NCBI GenBank assembly: GCA_024231855.1
Contig: JAAEQD010000402.1
Span: 62,001-126,000 of the forward strand
DNA: 64,000 nt
Source of the DNA: Candidatus Zixiibacteriota bacterium
Lineage (GTDB): Bacteria; Zixibacteria; MSB-5A5; UBA10806; 4484-95
Direction of reading: 5' to 3'
The notes under the pieces are model-generated. The model had not been told where the DNA came from. It saw only the letters and a list, made by a program, of their open reading frames with translations, and ran no database searches. Below, piece after piece: positions 24,401 through 33,654 of this stretch (within the stretch, counting starts at the first letter, position 1; the number at the start of each line of letters is the position of its first letter). The position numbers were made by a program, and so were the translations under genes.

Positions 24401-27400
24401 TGTATCGATGATCCTTGCCCGTCCTGCGTAGTCGAATGCCCGCCGGCAGGTATCCCTGAAGGAGAACCCGCTTGCAGTACCGATTATGACGATACATACA
24501 ACGGCGGCTGTAACTCCACGGTCCCGGTCTTCCAGGCTATCAACGATGGTGATATTATCTGCGGTACTTCCGGTACATTCGTTTCCACCGCCGGTGATTC
24601 GCGTGACACCGACTGGTTCGAATATGTGCTTACTGAACGCAAGAGAGTTAACTGGACTTGCACAGCCGAATTCCCGGTGTTGCTGTTCATCATTGATGGA
24701 ACAGCAGGCTGCGACGGCATCACACTTGCCGACGGTACCGCCGATTACTGTACTACCTTAACCATTACGGCGGTAGTCGATCCGGGCACATACTGGTTCT
24801 GGGTTGGACCACAGGTATATGGCGATACGCCCTACAATTGCCCGTTGAACTATGTTGCCGAGATGACAGTTGAAGATCCTCCTCCGCCTCCGCCGAACGA
24901 TCTTTGCGATAGCGCGATCACCGTAACTATCCCATCCACTACGCTTGGTTACACAACCGGTGGCACGATTGATGATGCTCCTACTTGTATTACCACGGTA
25001 ACCGCTCCGGGTGTCTGGTATAGCGTGATCGGTAACGGTAATACGCTTATCGCTTCAACCTGTAACGCCTACACCACCTACGACACCAAACTCTGCGTAT
25101 ATACGGGTGGTTGTGATAATCTAACCTGCGTTACCGGAAATGACGACAACTGCACAGAGTTCTCGCTGAGAAGCGAAGTTACATGGTGCTCCGAAATCGG
25201 CCTCGAATACCTGATTCTGGTTCAGGGCTTCAGCGACGCTGTGGGTGATTTCCAGCTCGATATCATCGATGGCGATCCTTGCGAACCGCCAACCGGCCGC
25301 TGCTGCTATGGCAATCCCTATGATCCTACTTGTGTGGATTCAGTCACTAACAGCGAATGTACCAACACCTATTCGGGTGTCTGGACCGAAGGCCTGAACT
25401 GTATCGACGATCCTTGCGATACCTATGGCGGTATCGATGTTACTCCGGGATCAGTCTTGGATAGTGTTGATGCCGTTGGATCCGGCAATACTAAGACTGA
25501 AACCCTGACCGTTTCCAACGTGGGCGCCAATACCCTTAACTTCACTGTTTCGGTATCGATGGACGCTCCCGCGCCGGCCAATGCCGCCGAATTGATCGAA
25601 GATGGAACTCCTATCTTAAATAGTTCGATTCAGGCTAATGAGAAACAGGATAATTCATCCAGCGTTCCGCCCGATCCTAATGTAATTCTTCAAGGCGGCG
25701 ATAATATCGCCAGCGCTACCGTGATTGGCGCGATTCCTTATTCGGATACAGGTACAACGGTGGGCTATACCCACGATTACGATGAGGAATGTCCTTACAC
25801 ACTCGGAACCGCTCCGGATGTCGTCTATTCGTATGCTCCGGGTGCAGATGAATTCATCGATATCTCGTTATGTAACTCACTCTACGATACCAAACTGTAT
25901 GTATATGAGGATTCTGTTGGAAACCTCGCGGGTTGTAGCGATGATGCATGCGGCGATGATGGCTATAAATCAGAGCTGTTGAATCTGTCTGTCTTAACCG
26001 GCCATACATACTTTATTATTGTTGACGGTTATGCCACTAATTCCGGACAATACTATCTCGATGTTACTCCTGGTGTAATTCCGCCAACCGGCCGCTGCTG
26101 CGATTACACCGATCCGCTTGATCCTATCTGTACCGACAGTGTGTATCAAGTCGATTGTATCGGCACCTGGATTGAAGGCTTGAACTGTACCGACAATCCA
26201 TGCGATGAATTACCGCATTGTGATGCCGAGGCTCTTGTCGGCTTCAATCCGATGTATCCGGAAGACGCCGGTTGGAATTTCGGTACCTCCGATACCTACT
26301 ATAACTACATCCGTTACGACAACTTCGCTGGTGTTTTTGGCACTATCGAAGGTATGAAGTTCTGGGGTGCTGACGCTGATTTCGCTTTAGGTGAATGTGA
26401 TGAAGATCCGAATGGCCTGATCATCACTTTCTATGCCGATGACGGTCTGGGTAATCCCGGTGCCGTTGTTTACACCGAAACAGTTGATTTGTCCGGTACA
26501 TCTACGGGTCTTACGTATGTATCAGGAATTGGCGATCTCTACAGTAAAGAGTGGACCGTTACCTTCGCTTCATCGTTTACGCTATCTGAGGGCTGGGTAT
26601 CGATAGAAGGTCTCAGTGATCCTCCTAACGCCTGTGTCTGGCTGTGGAACAGCACTCTTGACGGAGACGGATTCTCCTGGTTCTTTGATGGCGCCACGAT
26701 GGTTGCCGATGACAATGACTGGGCGTTCTGTCTTACCGGTACCTATGAAGCCCCATGGCTGACAGTAGATACCTATGGCGATTCTATCCTTCAAGGTGAT
26801 CCTGCTGTTGATGTCATTGTGACAATGGACGCTGAAAACCTCGAGTGCGATAATCTCTATACAGGTAGTATCAATTTCGCTTCGAATGACCCTGTTACTC
26901 CTGTTGTCAATGTTCCTGTTACCTTTGAAGTCTGCTATGTCCCTGGAGCCTGTTGCGTGGGAGGCGAGTGTGTGGTCACCACTAACGCGGCCGGATGCGA
27001 GGCTCTTACCGGTACCTGGTTTGAAGGTGAAACCTGTCCTGAATTTGAGGATTGCCCTCTTTCATGCTTCGAATACCTGCCCGGCGATGTTAATATGGCT
27101 AATGGCGCCTGGCCGCCAATGGTTATCGGCGGAGACGTAACATTCCTGGTTAACTACTTCCGCGGTATGACATCCAGCTTCCCATGTTCGCTTGGCGGAT
27201 ACTGGGCTTCGGCTGATGCCAACGGCGATTGTTTGGTGATCGGTAGTGATGTTACCTATCTGGTCAACTACTTCCGCGGTATGGGCTTACCAAAATGGTG
27301 CGGTGATGGACCTCCAGATCCTAATGAATTCGTACCTTGCTGGCCGACACCGGATGATTTACCGGATGACCCGCCCACAGGTTGGCCAAACTGTATTTCT

Positions 27401-27421
27401 CCGCCTCCACCCGGTAACTAG
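21461..27421 (+). CDS. Giant exported Cys-rich repeat protein with coiled coil, GEVED and dockerin domains
   Basis: Predicted exported protein of about 1,986 residues. A signal peptide (RTLLITVVVVLMFGLMFAWA) is followed by a charged coiled coil at about 50-125 rich in Ala/Glu/Gln. A GEVED domain lies at about 130-285 (WIDWNQDE). Then come nine Cys modules opening G-A/R-C-C (such as GRCCYGNPYDPTC, often closing GLNCxDxPC), alternating with pre-peptidase-C-like beta domains. Near the end are Ig/BACON-like segments and a two-repeat dockerin-type domain (LPGDVNMANG, GGDVTFLVNYFRG, ADANGDC, GSDVTYLVNYFRG). The ATG at 21461 follows GGAGG. It lacks the NYPNPFN sorting domain of its neighbours, so it may be retained via dockerin-cohesin contacts. 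Function unknown; adhesion or scaffolding is inferred. Confidence 0.88.
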   Translation: MKRTLLITVVVVLMFGLMFAWADEKKATTTPENTPSTSATNGKFTQNLRADRATIEAKMAADVQAKLDLEQARLDAEQAILEAQQAERDRAAQIELEIEQTAVDEDTQKRIQAERMKLAIEAEGMKNRNELPVIMDTEEYCPSSYSNMTDDWITNVTFNGIDNTTGQEGAGSYGDYTAISTDACQPSQTYTLSVTFSSMTYTEHVRAWIDWNQDETFATTESYYLGSGVNATLTAEITVPVDATLGTTVLRVIEQYSTDPGADGACDGTGNHSTYYGETEDYSVLVGDYVPTYGACCDDITSICTDSTEQLDCLPPLRFSANTLCADLDPVCGEVEGACCFEDGSCAVLSPADCAIAEGDYQGDWVSCDPNPCPQPVWDCTDWPPPDKSPGGDIDTPSEPLNNQFATAAVAQVEYAYCGYIAVADTDYYAVTLPAIEDYYCLHVRVFADDTPGQYAYGDSLDPKLYIYDSDGTTELFYQDDNNGTFPDAEHYDSQYDCEDAGNCYSAGKLLYIKIVGLSATTSNGMYLLIINSYSCTPPSGRCCDFTDPGAPLCEENVYEPDCDGEFDEWTLGLDCTVSPCDPKPMGRCCDYTIPLAPVCTDTYELFCQGPEMVWVADSTCFDNPCPVPEVGDNCLIPITVTMPADCAYTDLDQYTCGRTDDYDATCLYSYDDGEDIIYELTVTEDLWANITLDPHTTTYTGILVTDVCPPDFNCIISSTNSVASPHGFTELFLEAGTYYIMVDTYDYYISCITDFDLTIDCTTTPPQGACCYGNPLFPSCVETGEEDCLTTYSGWSWTYGALCSDDPTPCPAMEVGDLCDAPIVIPSLPFNDIAQYTCGRDNTQDETCLDLYDGGEDIFYEFTLTEETLVEVRLDPKTTTYTGVSIADACPAGDTCIEFSTLSGAGIHGFTVTLAAGTYYVQVDTWPSPDCIPEFDLYIGPPALGRCCYGSPADPDCLDNMPYDECIDTYAGAWTQDLNCIDDPCPSCVVECPPAGIPEGEPACSTDYDDTYNGGCNSTVPVFQAINDGDIICGTSGTFVSTAGDSRDTDWFEYVLTERKRVNWTCTAEFPVLLFIIDGTAGCDGITLADGTADYCTTLTITAVVDPGTYWFWVGPQVYGDTPYNCPLNYVAEMTVEDPPPPPPNDLCDSAITVTIPSTTLGYTTGGTIDDAPTCITTVTAPGVWYSVIGNGNTLIASTCNAYTTYDTKLCVYTGGCDNLTCVTGNDDNCTEFSLRSEVTWCSEIGLEYLILVQGFSDAVGDFQLDIIDGDPCEPPTGRCCYGNPYDPTCVDSVTNSECTNTYSGVWTEGLNCIDDPCDTYGGIDVTPGSVLDSVDAVGSGNTKTETLTVSNVGANTLNFTVSVSMDAPAPANAAELIEDGTPILNSSIQANEKQDNSSSVPPDPNVILQGGDNIASATVIGAIPYSDTGTTVGYTHDYDEECPYTLGTAPDVVYSYAPGADEFIDISLCNSLYDTKLYVYEDSVGNLAGCSDDACGDDGYKSELLNLSVLTGHTYFIIVDGYATNSGQYYLDVTPGVIPPTGRCCDYTDPLDPICTDSVYQVDCIGTWIEGLNCTDNPCDELPHCDAEALVGFNPMYPEDAGWNFGTSDTYYNYIRYDNFAGVFGTIEGMKFWGADADFALGECDEDPNGLIITFYADDGLGNPGAVVYTETVDLSGTSTGLTYVSGIGDLYSKEWTVTFASSFTLSEGWVSIEGLSDPPNACVWLWNSTLDGDGFSWFFDGATMVADDNDWAFCLTGTYEAPWLTVDTYGDSILQGDPAVDVIVTMDAENLECDNLYTGSINFASNDPVTPVVNVPVTFEVCYVPGACCVGGECVVTTNAAGCEALTGTWFEGETCPEFEDCPLSCFEYLPGDVNMANGAWPPMVIGGDVTFLVNYFRGMTSSFPCSLGGYWASADANGDCLVIGSDVTYLVNYFRGMGLPKWCGDGPPDPNEFVPCWPTPDDLPDDPPTGWPNCISPPPPGN

Positions 27422-27437
27422 CTGGATCGGGAAGATC

Positions 27438-27501
27438 TTGGCTCAATAACAATGAGCCAAACTAAAAAGTATGGTCGTTCGTCTTATGGCGAACGACCAT
27501 A
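27438..27501 (+). terminator. Tandem hairpins after the giant exported protein gene
   Basis: TTGGCTCA (27438-27445) pairs with TGAGCCAA (27453-27460). A perfect 12-bp stem TATGGTCGTTCG (27470-27481)/CGAACGACCATA (27490-27501) follows. Neither has a T-run, so they may protect the 3' end or act with Rho. Confidence 0.5.
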
Positions 27502-27591
27502 CCAAACTGATTATGCTTTGGAAATTGAATAGAAATGATCTATCGATTAAAGATAGAGAACTTGATAAGAAATTTCTGATTATCTTATACG

Positions 27592-27619
27592 GGGACGTTG
27601 AACAAAACGTCCCTGTTTT
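27592..27619 (+). terminator. Intrinsic terminator
   Basis: GGGACGTT (27592-27599) and AACGTCCC (27606-27613) pair around GAACAA and are followed by TGTTTT. It is the last of three hairpins after the giant gene. Confidence 0.65.
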
Positions 27620-27763
27620 AATTTACCAGCTTTATATCTAAAATTGGGAACATCGTTTTATGTTTGACTGCAAACAGCGGTGATTCTTCAATGGACGGGA
27701 ACAATCATTGATATCAATGGATTTTTATAAGCGACAAAGATACAGTTCTATTACAAGCTTTAT

Positions 27764-27792
27764 TTGTGATAGATCGGAATCTATAGTATAAT
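27764..27792 (+). promoter_or_regulatory. acs promoter TTGTGA-N17-TATAAT with a palindromic spacer
   Basis: TTGTGA at 27764-27769 and TATAAT at 27787-27792 are 17 bases apart. The spacer carries TAGAT..ATCTA (27770-27783), a short inverted repeat that could be an operator. Confidence 0.55.
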
Positions 27793-27893
27793 AAAACAGC
27801 CGTTTTAACTGTATTGAATACTTTGATATTTGCATTAAATAAGGCCACCAATTTTTAAACCGGGCTCTTATAGAGAAAAGGATGGTATTTGTC

Positions 27894-29852
27894 ATGAATG
27901 AGAAGCATCAACTTGAAACAGTATTGGATGAAGTTCGCGAGTTTTCACCATCAAAAGAATTCCGGGCAAAAGCCACCATATCTTCTTTCGATGACTATCG
28001 CGGCATGTATGAAGAAAGTATTAAAAATCCTGATGCTTTCTGGTCGAAGATAGCCGAAGAGCTTCATTGGTTTAAAAAATGGGATAAAACCTCCAATGGC
28101 GATGATAAACCGGTTTTTAAGTGGTTCGAAAACGGCCGAACGAACATCAGTTACAATTGCGTCGATCGCCACCTGGAGTCATCATTTCGCAACAAAGCGG
28201 CCATTGTCTGGGAGGGCGAGCCGGGTGATCACCGGATATTGACCTACTGGGATTTGAGCCGAGAAGTTAATAAATTCGCGAATGTTCTGAAAAAACTGGG
28301 AGTCGAACACGGGGATCGGGTAATTATATATTTACCCATGATACCGGATCTGGCCATCAGTATGTTGGCCTGCGCCCGGATTGGGGCGGTACATTCGGTA
28401 ATATTCGCCGGTTTCTCCTCCGAATCTATAAAGGATAGAGTTTTAGATTGCCAGGCCAAACTGGTAATTACGGCCGACGGTTCATGGCGTCGGGGGAATG
28501 TTCTGCAGTTGAAATCAATTGTCGATAAGGCCATACAAAACTGTGATTGCGTTAAGGACGTGATCGTAATTCAGCGCAAGCCTGGCTCCAGTTTCCCGTG
28601 CCAAATACAGGCAGGCCGCGATCACTGGTATCATCGGCTCGTTGACGGTGTATCGATGAATTGTCCGGCCGAGGAGTTGGACAGCGAGGATATGCTTTTT
28701 CTGCTCTATACCAGTGGTACTACCGGAAAACCCAAAGGTGTTGTCCACACCACCGGAGGTTATATGGTTTACACCTATGCCACGGCCAAGTATGTGTTCG
28801 ACCTGAAGCCCGAGGACATGTTCTGGTGTACCGCCGATATTGGCTGGATTACGGGTCACAGTTATTTCGTCTATGGCCCGCTTCTGAATGGGGCCACCTG
28901 CCTGATGTATGAGGGCGCGCCTGATTGGCCGGACAGAGGCCGGGTCTGGGATCTGATCGAGCGCTATGGCGCGACGATTCTATACACGGCGCCCACATTA
29001 ATACGAGCATTTATGAAATGGGGCAATGAATGGCCCGCTAAATATGATCTTTCTACTCTAAGGCTTCTGGGCACCGTCGGCGAGCCGATAAATCCCGAAG
29101 CCTGGATGTGGTATCATGAAACTATTGGTGAGGGCAAGTGCCCGATTGTCGATACCTGGTGGCAGACTGAAACCGGCGGAATTATGATTACACCTTTGCC
29201 GGGATGTACGGTCACCAAGCCCGGCAGCGCTACCTTGCCATTCTTTGGTATAGACGCTGATGTATTGAACGAAGATGGCCAGTCCAGCCAGGCGGGTATC
29301 CTGGCAATCAAGAAACCATGGCCCGGAATGCTTCGCGGAATATATGGTGATCCCCAGCGCTTCAAGGAAAGCTATTGGTCGAAATGGCCCGATATCTATT
29401 TTCCCGGCGACGGGGCCAAGAAAGATGCTAACGGTTATTTCTGGATTCTCGGTCGCATCGATGATGTCGTAAATGTATCGGGACATAGGATCGGAACCGC
29501 CGAACTGGAGAGCGTATTTGTTGAACATGAAGCAATCGCCGAATCTGCCGTGATCGGCGTAGAGCATGAGATTAAAGGTCAAGGTCTGGTCGCTTTTGTT
29601 ACAGCCAAGGATGGTTATGAGGTTTCCAATGATTTGGAGATCGAACTTAAAGACTGGGTAACCGAAAAAATCGGTAAATTCGCCGTGCCTGAACGGATTA
29701 TTTTCTCAGCCGACCTGCCAAAAACCAGGTCGGGTAAAATAATGCGCCGCCTTTTACGAGATATCGCCGACGGCAAAGCGTTGGGCAATGTCGCGACTCT
29801 GGCGGATGCCGGCGTACTGGACGCGTTAAAAGCGAAATACGAGGAGGATTAA
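27894..29852 (+). CDS. acs: Acetyl-CoA synthetase (AMP-forming)
   Basis: Makes acetyl-CoA from acetate, ATP and CoA through acetyl-AMP in the cytoplasm. The ~652-residue protein is full length for the family. It has the N-terminal ACS domain (YEESIKNPDAFWSKIAEE), the phosphate loop YTSGTTGKPKG, DTWWQTETGG, the hinge GRIDDVVNVSGHRIGTAE, and C-terminal PKTRSGKIMRRLLR with the catalytic, acetylation-prone Lys. I prefer the ATG at 27894 because AAGGATGG is at a workable distance. The in-frame ATG at 27882 sits directly on that site and would add four residues. It has its own promoter and stands alone, so acetate use is probably regulated independently. Confidence 0.96.
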   Translation: MNEKHQLETVLDEVREFSPSKEFRAKATISSFDDYRGMYEESIKNPDAFWSKIAEELHWFKKWDKTSNGDDKPVFKWFENGRTNISYNCVDRHLESSFRNKAAIVWEGEPGDHRILTYWDLSREVNKFANVLKKLGVEHGDRVIIYLPMIPDLAISMLACARIGAVHSVIFAGFSSESIKDRVLDCQAKLVITADGSWRRGNVLQLKSIVDKAIQNCDCVKDVIVIQRKPGSSFPCQIQAGRDHWYHRLVDGVSMNCPAEELDSEDMLFLLYTSGTTGKPKGVVHTTGGYMVYTYATAKYVFDLKPEDMFWCTADIGWITGHSYFVYGPLLNGATCLMYEGAPDWPDRGRVWDLIERYGATILYTAPTLIRAFMKWGNEWPAKYDLSTLRLLGTVGEPINPEAWMWYHETIGEGKCPIVDTWWQTETGGIMITPLPGCTVTKPGSATLPFFGIDADVLNEDGQSSQAGILAIKKPWPGMLRGIYGDPQRFKESYWSKWPDIYFPGDGAKKDANGYFWILGRIDDVVNVSGHRIGTAELESVFVEHEAIAESAVIGVEHEIKGQGLVAFVTAKDGYEVSNDLEIELKDWVTEKIGKFAVPERIIFSADLPKTRSGKIMRRLLRDIADGKALGNVATLADAGVLDALKAKYEED

Positions 29853-30225
29853 ATTTAGATAATAGTTAGCTTATTTCTTGAGCTTAACAGTGAACTTATA
29901 TAGGGTTCCTATCCTCGCTAATGAATTGACAAAATTATAATAGCTTTCTCTCGATTAACTTATGCTCTGATTAAAAGGTCAAATATGTTTAGTCTGTTGT
30001 CCTGTCGCATAATAATTTAATTTTTCTAAAAATGCTTGTTTTTTAAGATCGAAAACTCATATTATTAAAAGGCGGATCGTAATATCAATAAACCTTGATA
30101 CCTCAATAATTTTAAGACATCTGGAGAATAAGGAGGTGGTAATCCCGGGCTTTTATGTTTTTATGGGGAGTAAAAGTTAACTTATTCTAACCTAACTCAG
30201 TTTTCTTCAATATAGGGGAGAAGCC
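29853..30225. other. Intergenic region with an orphan ribosome-binding site
   Basis: AT-rich spacer between acs and the PKD-subtilase gene. AAGGAGGTGG at 30130-30139 is a near-perfect anti-SD match, but only tiny frames follow: 14 codons from the GTG at 30136 to a TAA, and 11 codons from the ATG at 30155. No clear promoter consensus was found. A leader peptide is possible. Confidence 0.4.
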
Positions 30226-33200
30226 ATGAGAGACAGACTATTTTTAATTGTTATCGTGTTAACTATTGCAGGAGCTTTTACGTCTGCGGTGCCCGGTGAA
30301 ATTGATCCGGGATTAGTCACGATTATGGAAACGATAGATTCTGATAAATCCTTATCGGTACTCGTGTATCTTGACGATCAGGTGGATTTATATGATATAA
30401 CAAACGATCTGGACAGTCGCAGGGCTACACGAGGGCAACGGAATCAGGCTATTGTTCAAGCTCTTCAAGATAAAGCTACTACAACCCAGGCCAACTTAGT
30501 TGCTCATCTGGATCGATTAAAGGCGGCCAATAATATCGAATCTTATAAAGCTTTTTGGATTTCCAACTCAATCAACATTCAGACAACCACACATGAAATA
30601 TATGAACTAGCGAAGCACCCCGATGTCGGGACAATTTACTTCAACTACGAAATCGAATTGATTGAGCCAGTGGAGATTAAAAACGATGATCCCGGAATGA
30701 TTGCCGGCGTGGAGAACGGTTTGACTGCGGTTCGAGCGCCGGAAGTTTGGGCGATGGGAATTACCGGAAACGGCGTATTGGTATCCAACCTGGATACCGG
30801 TGTTCAGGGTGATCATCCCGGCCTGGCGGCTCGTTGGGCGGGGGTGGCCGATTCACGGTATGCCGGGCACCCCGAATGGGCCTGGTATGATCCATACCTT
30901 GGCCAGAACGATTTTCCATATGATAACGGCGGTCATGGAACTCATACGATGGGCAGCATAACAGGCGCGGCTCCTTCAACCGGCGATACTGTTGGTGTCG
31001 CACCGGGGGCACTCTGGATTGCCGTAGCGCCAATTGACAGGGGAGGCGGCATAGCCCGTACGGTTTCTGATGCTATTTTATCTTTTCAATGGGTTGTTAA
31101 CCCGGATGGAAATCCATCTACTACCTGGGATGTTCCGCATGTCTGCTCCAATTCCTGGGGAGTAGTCACTGCTCATGGCTATCCACCTTGCGATGAAACT
31201 TTTTGGAGCTACCTTGACGCCTGCGAAGCGGCCGGTACAGTGATCGTGTTCGCGGCGGGCAACGAGGGCACATCGGGTTTGCGCCGCCCTGGTGATCGGG
31301 CGACCGATGATTACAGAACATTCTCCGTTGCCGCGGTCGATGGCAACACGCCCAGCTGGCCAATCGCGTCTTTCTCATCGCGGGGACCGACATACTGCGC
31401 CCCCGGCGGTGGAGTGGCGATTAAACCCGATATCTCGGCTCCCGGAGTTAGTGTGAGATCGTGCTATCCGGGCAGCGGTTATGTTTCAATGAGTGGAACC
31501 TCGATGGCTACTCCACACGTAGCCGGCGTAGTCGCTCTTATATGCGAGGCTAATCCCAATCTCAGCGTAAATGAAATTAAACAGATTATTTTCGATACCG
31601 CCTATGATTTGGGTTCGGCCGGCGAGGATAATAACTATGGTTGGGGCATGATCGATGCCTACGAAGCCGTACTACGCGCGCAGGATGGGGATATGCCGCC
31701 GAATGCCGAGTTTTCCGGCAATCCCGTTTCCGGTTATTCGCCTCTGGCGGTGGATTTCACCGATCTATCAACTCAGGATCCTACATCGTGGGATTGGGAT
31801 TTTGGCGACGGGATCGGATATTCTTCAGCGCGAAATCCATCCTATACCTACGATAATGCCGGAACTTATACCGTTTCATTAACCGCCGCGAACGCCTACG
31901 GCTCGGATACTGAAACGAAGATCAATTATATAACCGTCCTTACTCCACTTCCGCCCGTAGCAGATTTTGTCGGTGTGCCAACTTCAGGGGAAACGCCGCT
32001 CAATGTTTCTTTCACCGATCTCTCGACTCAAAATCCGACAACGTGGAATTGGGACTTTGGCGATGGGATTGGTACCTCAAATGAGCAAAATCCAACCTAT
32101 ACATATAACGATATAGGTACATATACGGTTACCCTGACCGCTACTAACGCTTTTGGCTCTGATGATGAGGTTAAAGTCGATTATATTTCAGCAACCGAGC
32201 CATGGGGACCGTCGCAAGTATTCGCCCAATCGGATATTCCGGTCACCGGTACTGTTTTAGGGAATTATATCAAAACGCACGCGAGCGATGATGATTATGA
32301 AAGCATTGTTGAGATTACATATACCGGACATCCGCGAAAAAGGTACAGCTACCTCGAACACAAGTGGGACTTCAATATCCCCGGAGGAGCTTCCGATATT
32401 TCTTTCAATTTGGAAGCTTACCGGCCCAATAACAGCGATGGCGATAATTTCGCGTTTGAGTATTCGACCGACGATATAACATATCTGTCGTTAGTTACAG
32501 TTGCCAGTTCAATCGAGCAGGTTTATACCGCATCAATGCCCGGCTCAGCGACCGGCACTATATTTGTGCGAGTTACCGATACAAACCGTAGCCGGGGTAA
32601 AACGTCCAATGACGTAATTAATATCGATCACATGTATATCGAATATTCTACTTCACCGGCTCCGCCTGTCGCGGATTTTTCGGGTAATCCCAGAACCGGA
32701 AATATTCCCCTCATTGTGGATTTCACGGATTTATCCGTAAATTCGCCATCCTCATGGGATTGGAATTTTGGCGATGGTATCGGTACATCTACCGAGCAAA
32801 ATCCATCCTATACATACAACTCCACCGGTTCTTATACCGTGACTTTGATCTCGATAAATGCTTTCGGATCCGATACGGAAATTAAAACCGGTTATATTGT
32901 TGCTACTGATATTCAACCGGGTGTGATGCACGTTTATGATATAGCTGTATCTCGGGCCAAATCCGGACCTAATTATCGAGGCGTGGGAACAATCTACATC
33001 TATGATGAGATCGATCAACCGGTATCCGGCGCTATAGTTTACGCGAGCGCCACCGGGCCTACCGGCGGCACATTCAGTGGCCTCACAACTTCTGACGGAT
33101 CGGTGACATTCGAGACTTCCGGCAAAAAGAAACCATCTGGAGAATGGTGTTTTGAGGTCACTGATGTAACGCACGCTTCCTATACCTATGATCCGGACGC

Positions 33201-33528
33201 TAATAATGTTACGCATGTCTGCGAGAGCGGACCGGTTTATAAAATTACCGGAGATTTACTGCCGACCAAATTCTCGTTAATGCAAAATTTCCCCAATCCA
33301 TTTAATGCCAGAACCGAGATCAGATTCGATTTACCCGAACCGGCTTTTGTAACACTGGAAGTATACAATCTCTCGGGTCAAAGAGTGGAAGTACTGGTAG
33401 ATCAACCTCTGGATGCGGGGCATCACAATGCTATTTGGAACGCCGGCGGGATGACATCGGGAATGTATCTGTACAGAATTTACACAACTAATTTCAGTAA
33501 AACCATGAAAATGCTGTTGGTGAAGTAA
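30226..33528 (+). CDS. Exported subtilisin-like peptidase with PKD domains and C-terminal sorting domain
   Basis: Predicted exported protease of 1,100 residues. It has a signal peptide (LFLIVIVLTIAGAFTSAV) and an inhibitor-like propeptide to about 150. The S8 domain carries Asp190 (LDTGVQGDHPGL), His237 (GHGTHTMG), Asn346 (AAGNEGTS) and Ser426 (SGTSMATPHVAG), all canonical. PKD domains at about 490-570, 575-660 and 815-895 share WDWDFGDG-like cores. A beta-sandwich lies between PKD2 and PKD3, an Ig-like domain after PKD3, and a Por-type sorting domain at the end (NFPNPFNAR, GMYLYR, MKMLLVK). GGGGAG seven bases upstream fixes the start. It likely degrades extracellular protein. It ends at a strong bidirectional hairpin shared with rho. 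Confidence 0.93.
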   Translation: MRDRLFLIVIVLTIAGAFTSAVPGEIDPGLVTIMETIDSDKSLSVLVYLDDQVDLYDITNDLDSRRATRGQRNQAIVQALQDKATTTQANLVAHLDRLKAANNIESYKAFWISNSINIQTTTHEIYELAKHPDVGTIYFNYEIELIEPVEIKNDDPGMIAGVENGLTAVRAPEVWAMGITGNGVLVSNLDTGVQGDHPGLAARWAGVADSRYAGHPEWAWYDPYLGQNDFPYDNGGHGTHTMGSITGAAPSTGDTVGVAPGALWIAVAPIDRGGGIARTVSDAILSFQWVVNPDGNPSTTWDVPHVCSNSWGVVTAHGYPPCDETFWSYLDACEAAGTVIVFAAGNEGTSGLRRPGDRATDDYRTFSVAAVDGNTPSWPIASFSSRGPTYCAPGGGVAIKPDISAPGVSVRSCYPGSGYVSMSGTSMATPHVAGVVALICEANPNLSVNEIKQIIFDTAYDLGSAGEDNNYGWGMIDAYEAVLRAQDGDMPPNAEFSGNPVSGYSPLAVDFTDLSTQDPTSWDWDFGDGIGYSSARNPSYTYDNAGTYTVSLTAANAYGSDTETKINYITVLTPLPPVADFVGVPTSGETPLNVSFTDLSTQNPTTWNWDFGDGIGTSNEQNPTYTYNDIGTYTVTLTATNAFGSDDEVKVDYISATEPWGPSQVFAQSDIPVTGTVLGNYIKTHASDDDYESIVEITYTGHPRKRYSYLEHKWDFNIPGGASDISFNLEAYRPNNSDGDNFAFEYSTDDITYLSLVTVASSIEQVYTASMPGSATGTIFVRVTDTNRSRGKTSNDVINIDHMYIEYSTSPAPPVADFSGNPRTGNIPLIVDFTDLSVNSPSSWDWNFGDGIGTSTEQNPSYTYNSTGSYTVTLISINAFGSDTEIKTGYIVATDIQPGVMHVYDIAVSRAKSGPNYRGVGTIYIYDEIDQPVSGAIVYASATGPTGGTFSGLTTSDGSVTFETSGKKKPSGEWCFEVTDVTHASYTYDPDANNVTHVCESGPVYKITGDLLPTKFSLMQNFPNPFNARTEIRFDLPEPAFVTLEVYNLSGQRVEVLVDQPLDAGHHNAIWNAGGMTSGMYLYRIYTTNFSKTMKMLLVK

Positions 33529-33593
33529 ACGTTAATTAGTCAAAAGTGAGCCGTTCCGGCTCCCGTGAATTCGATGGTTAGCTTGAACCGATA

Positions 33594-33628
33594 TTAAGCC
33601 GGGTTGCGCTTTTCGTAACCTGGCTTAA
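33594..33628. terminator. Bidirectional terminator hairpin between convergent genes
   Basis: A 15-bp stem with two G-U pairs (33594-33608 with 33614-33628) has a CTTTT loop. It lies between the stop of the PKD-subtilase and the stop of rho. T-runs are weak on both sides. Confidence 0.75.
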
Positions 33629-33654
33629 TTGCCAATAATATTATTGATATGCTC

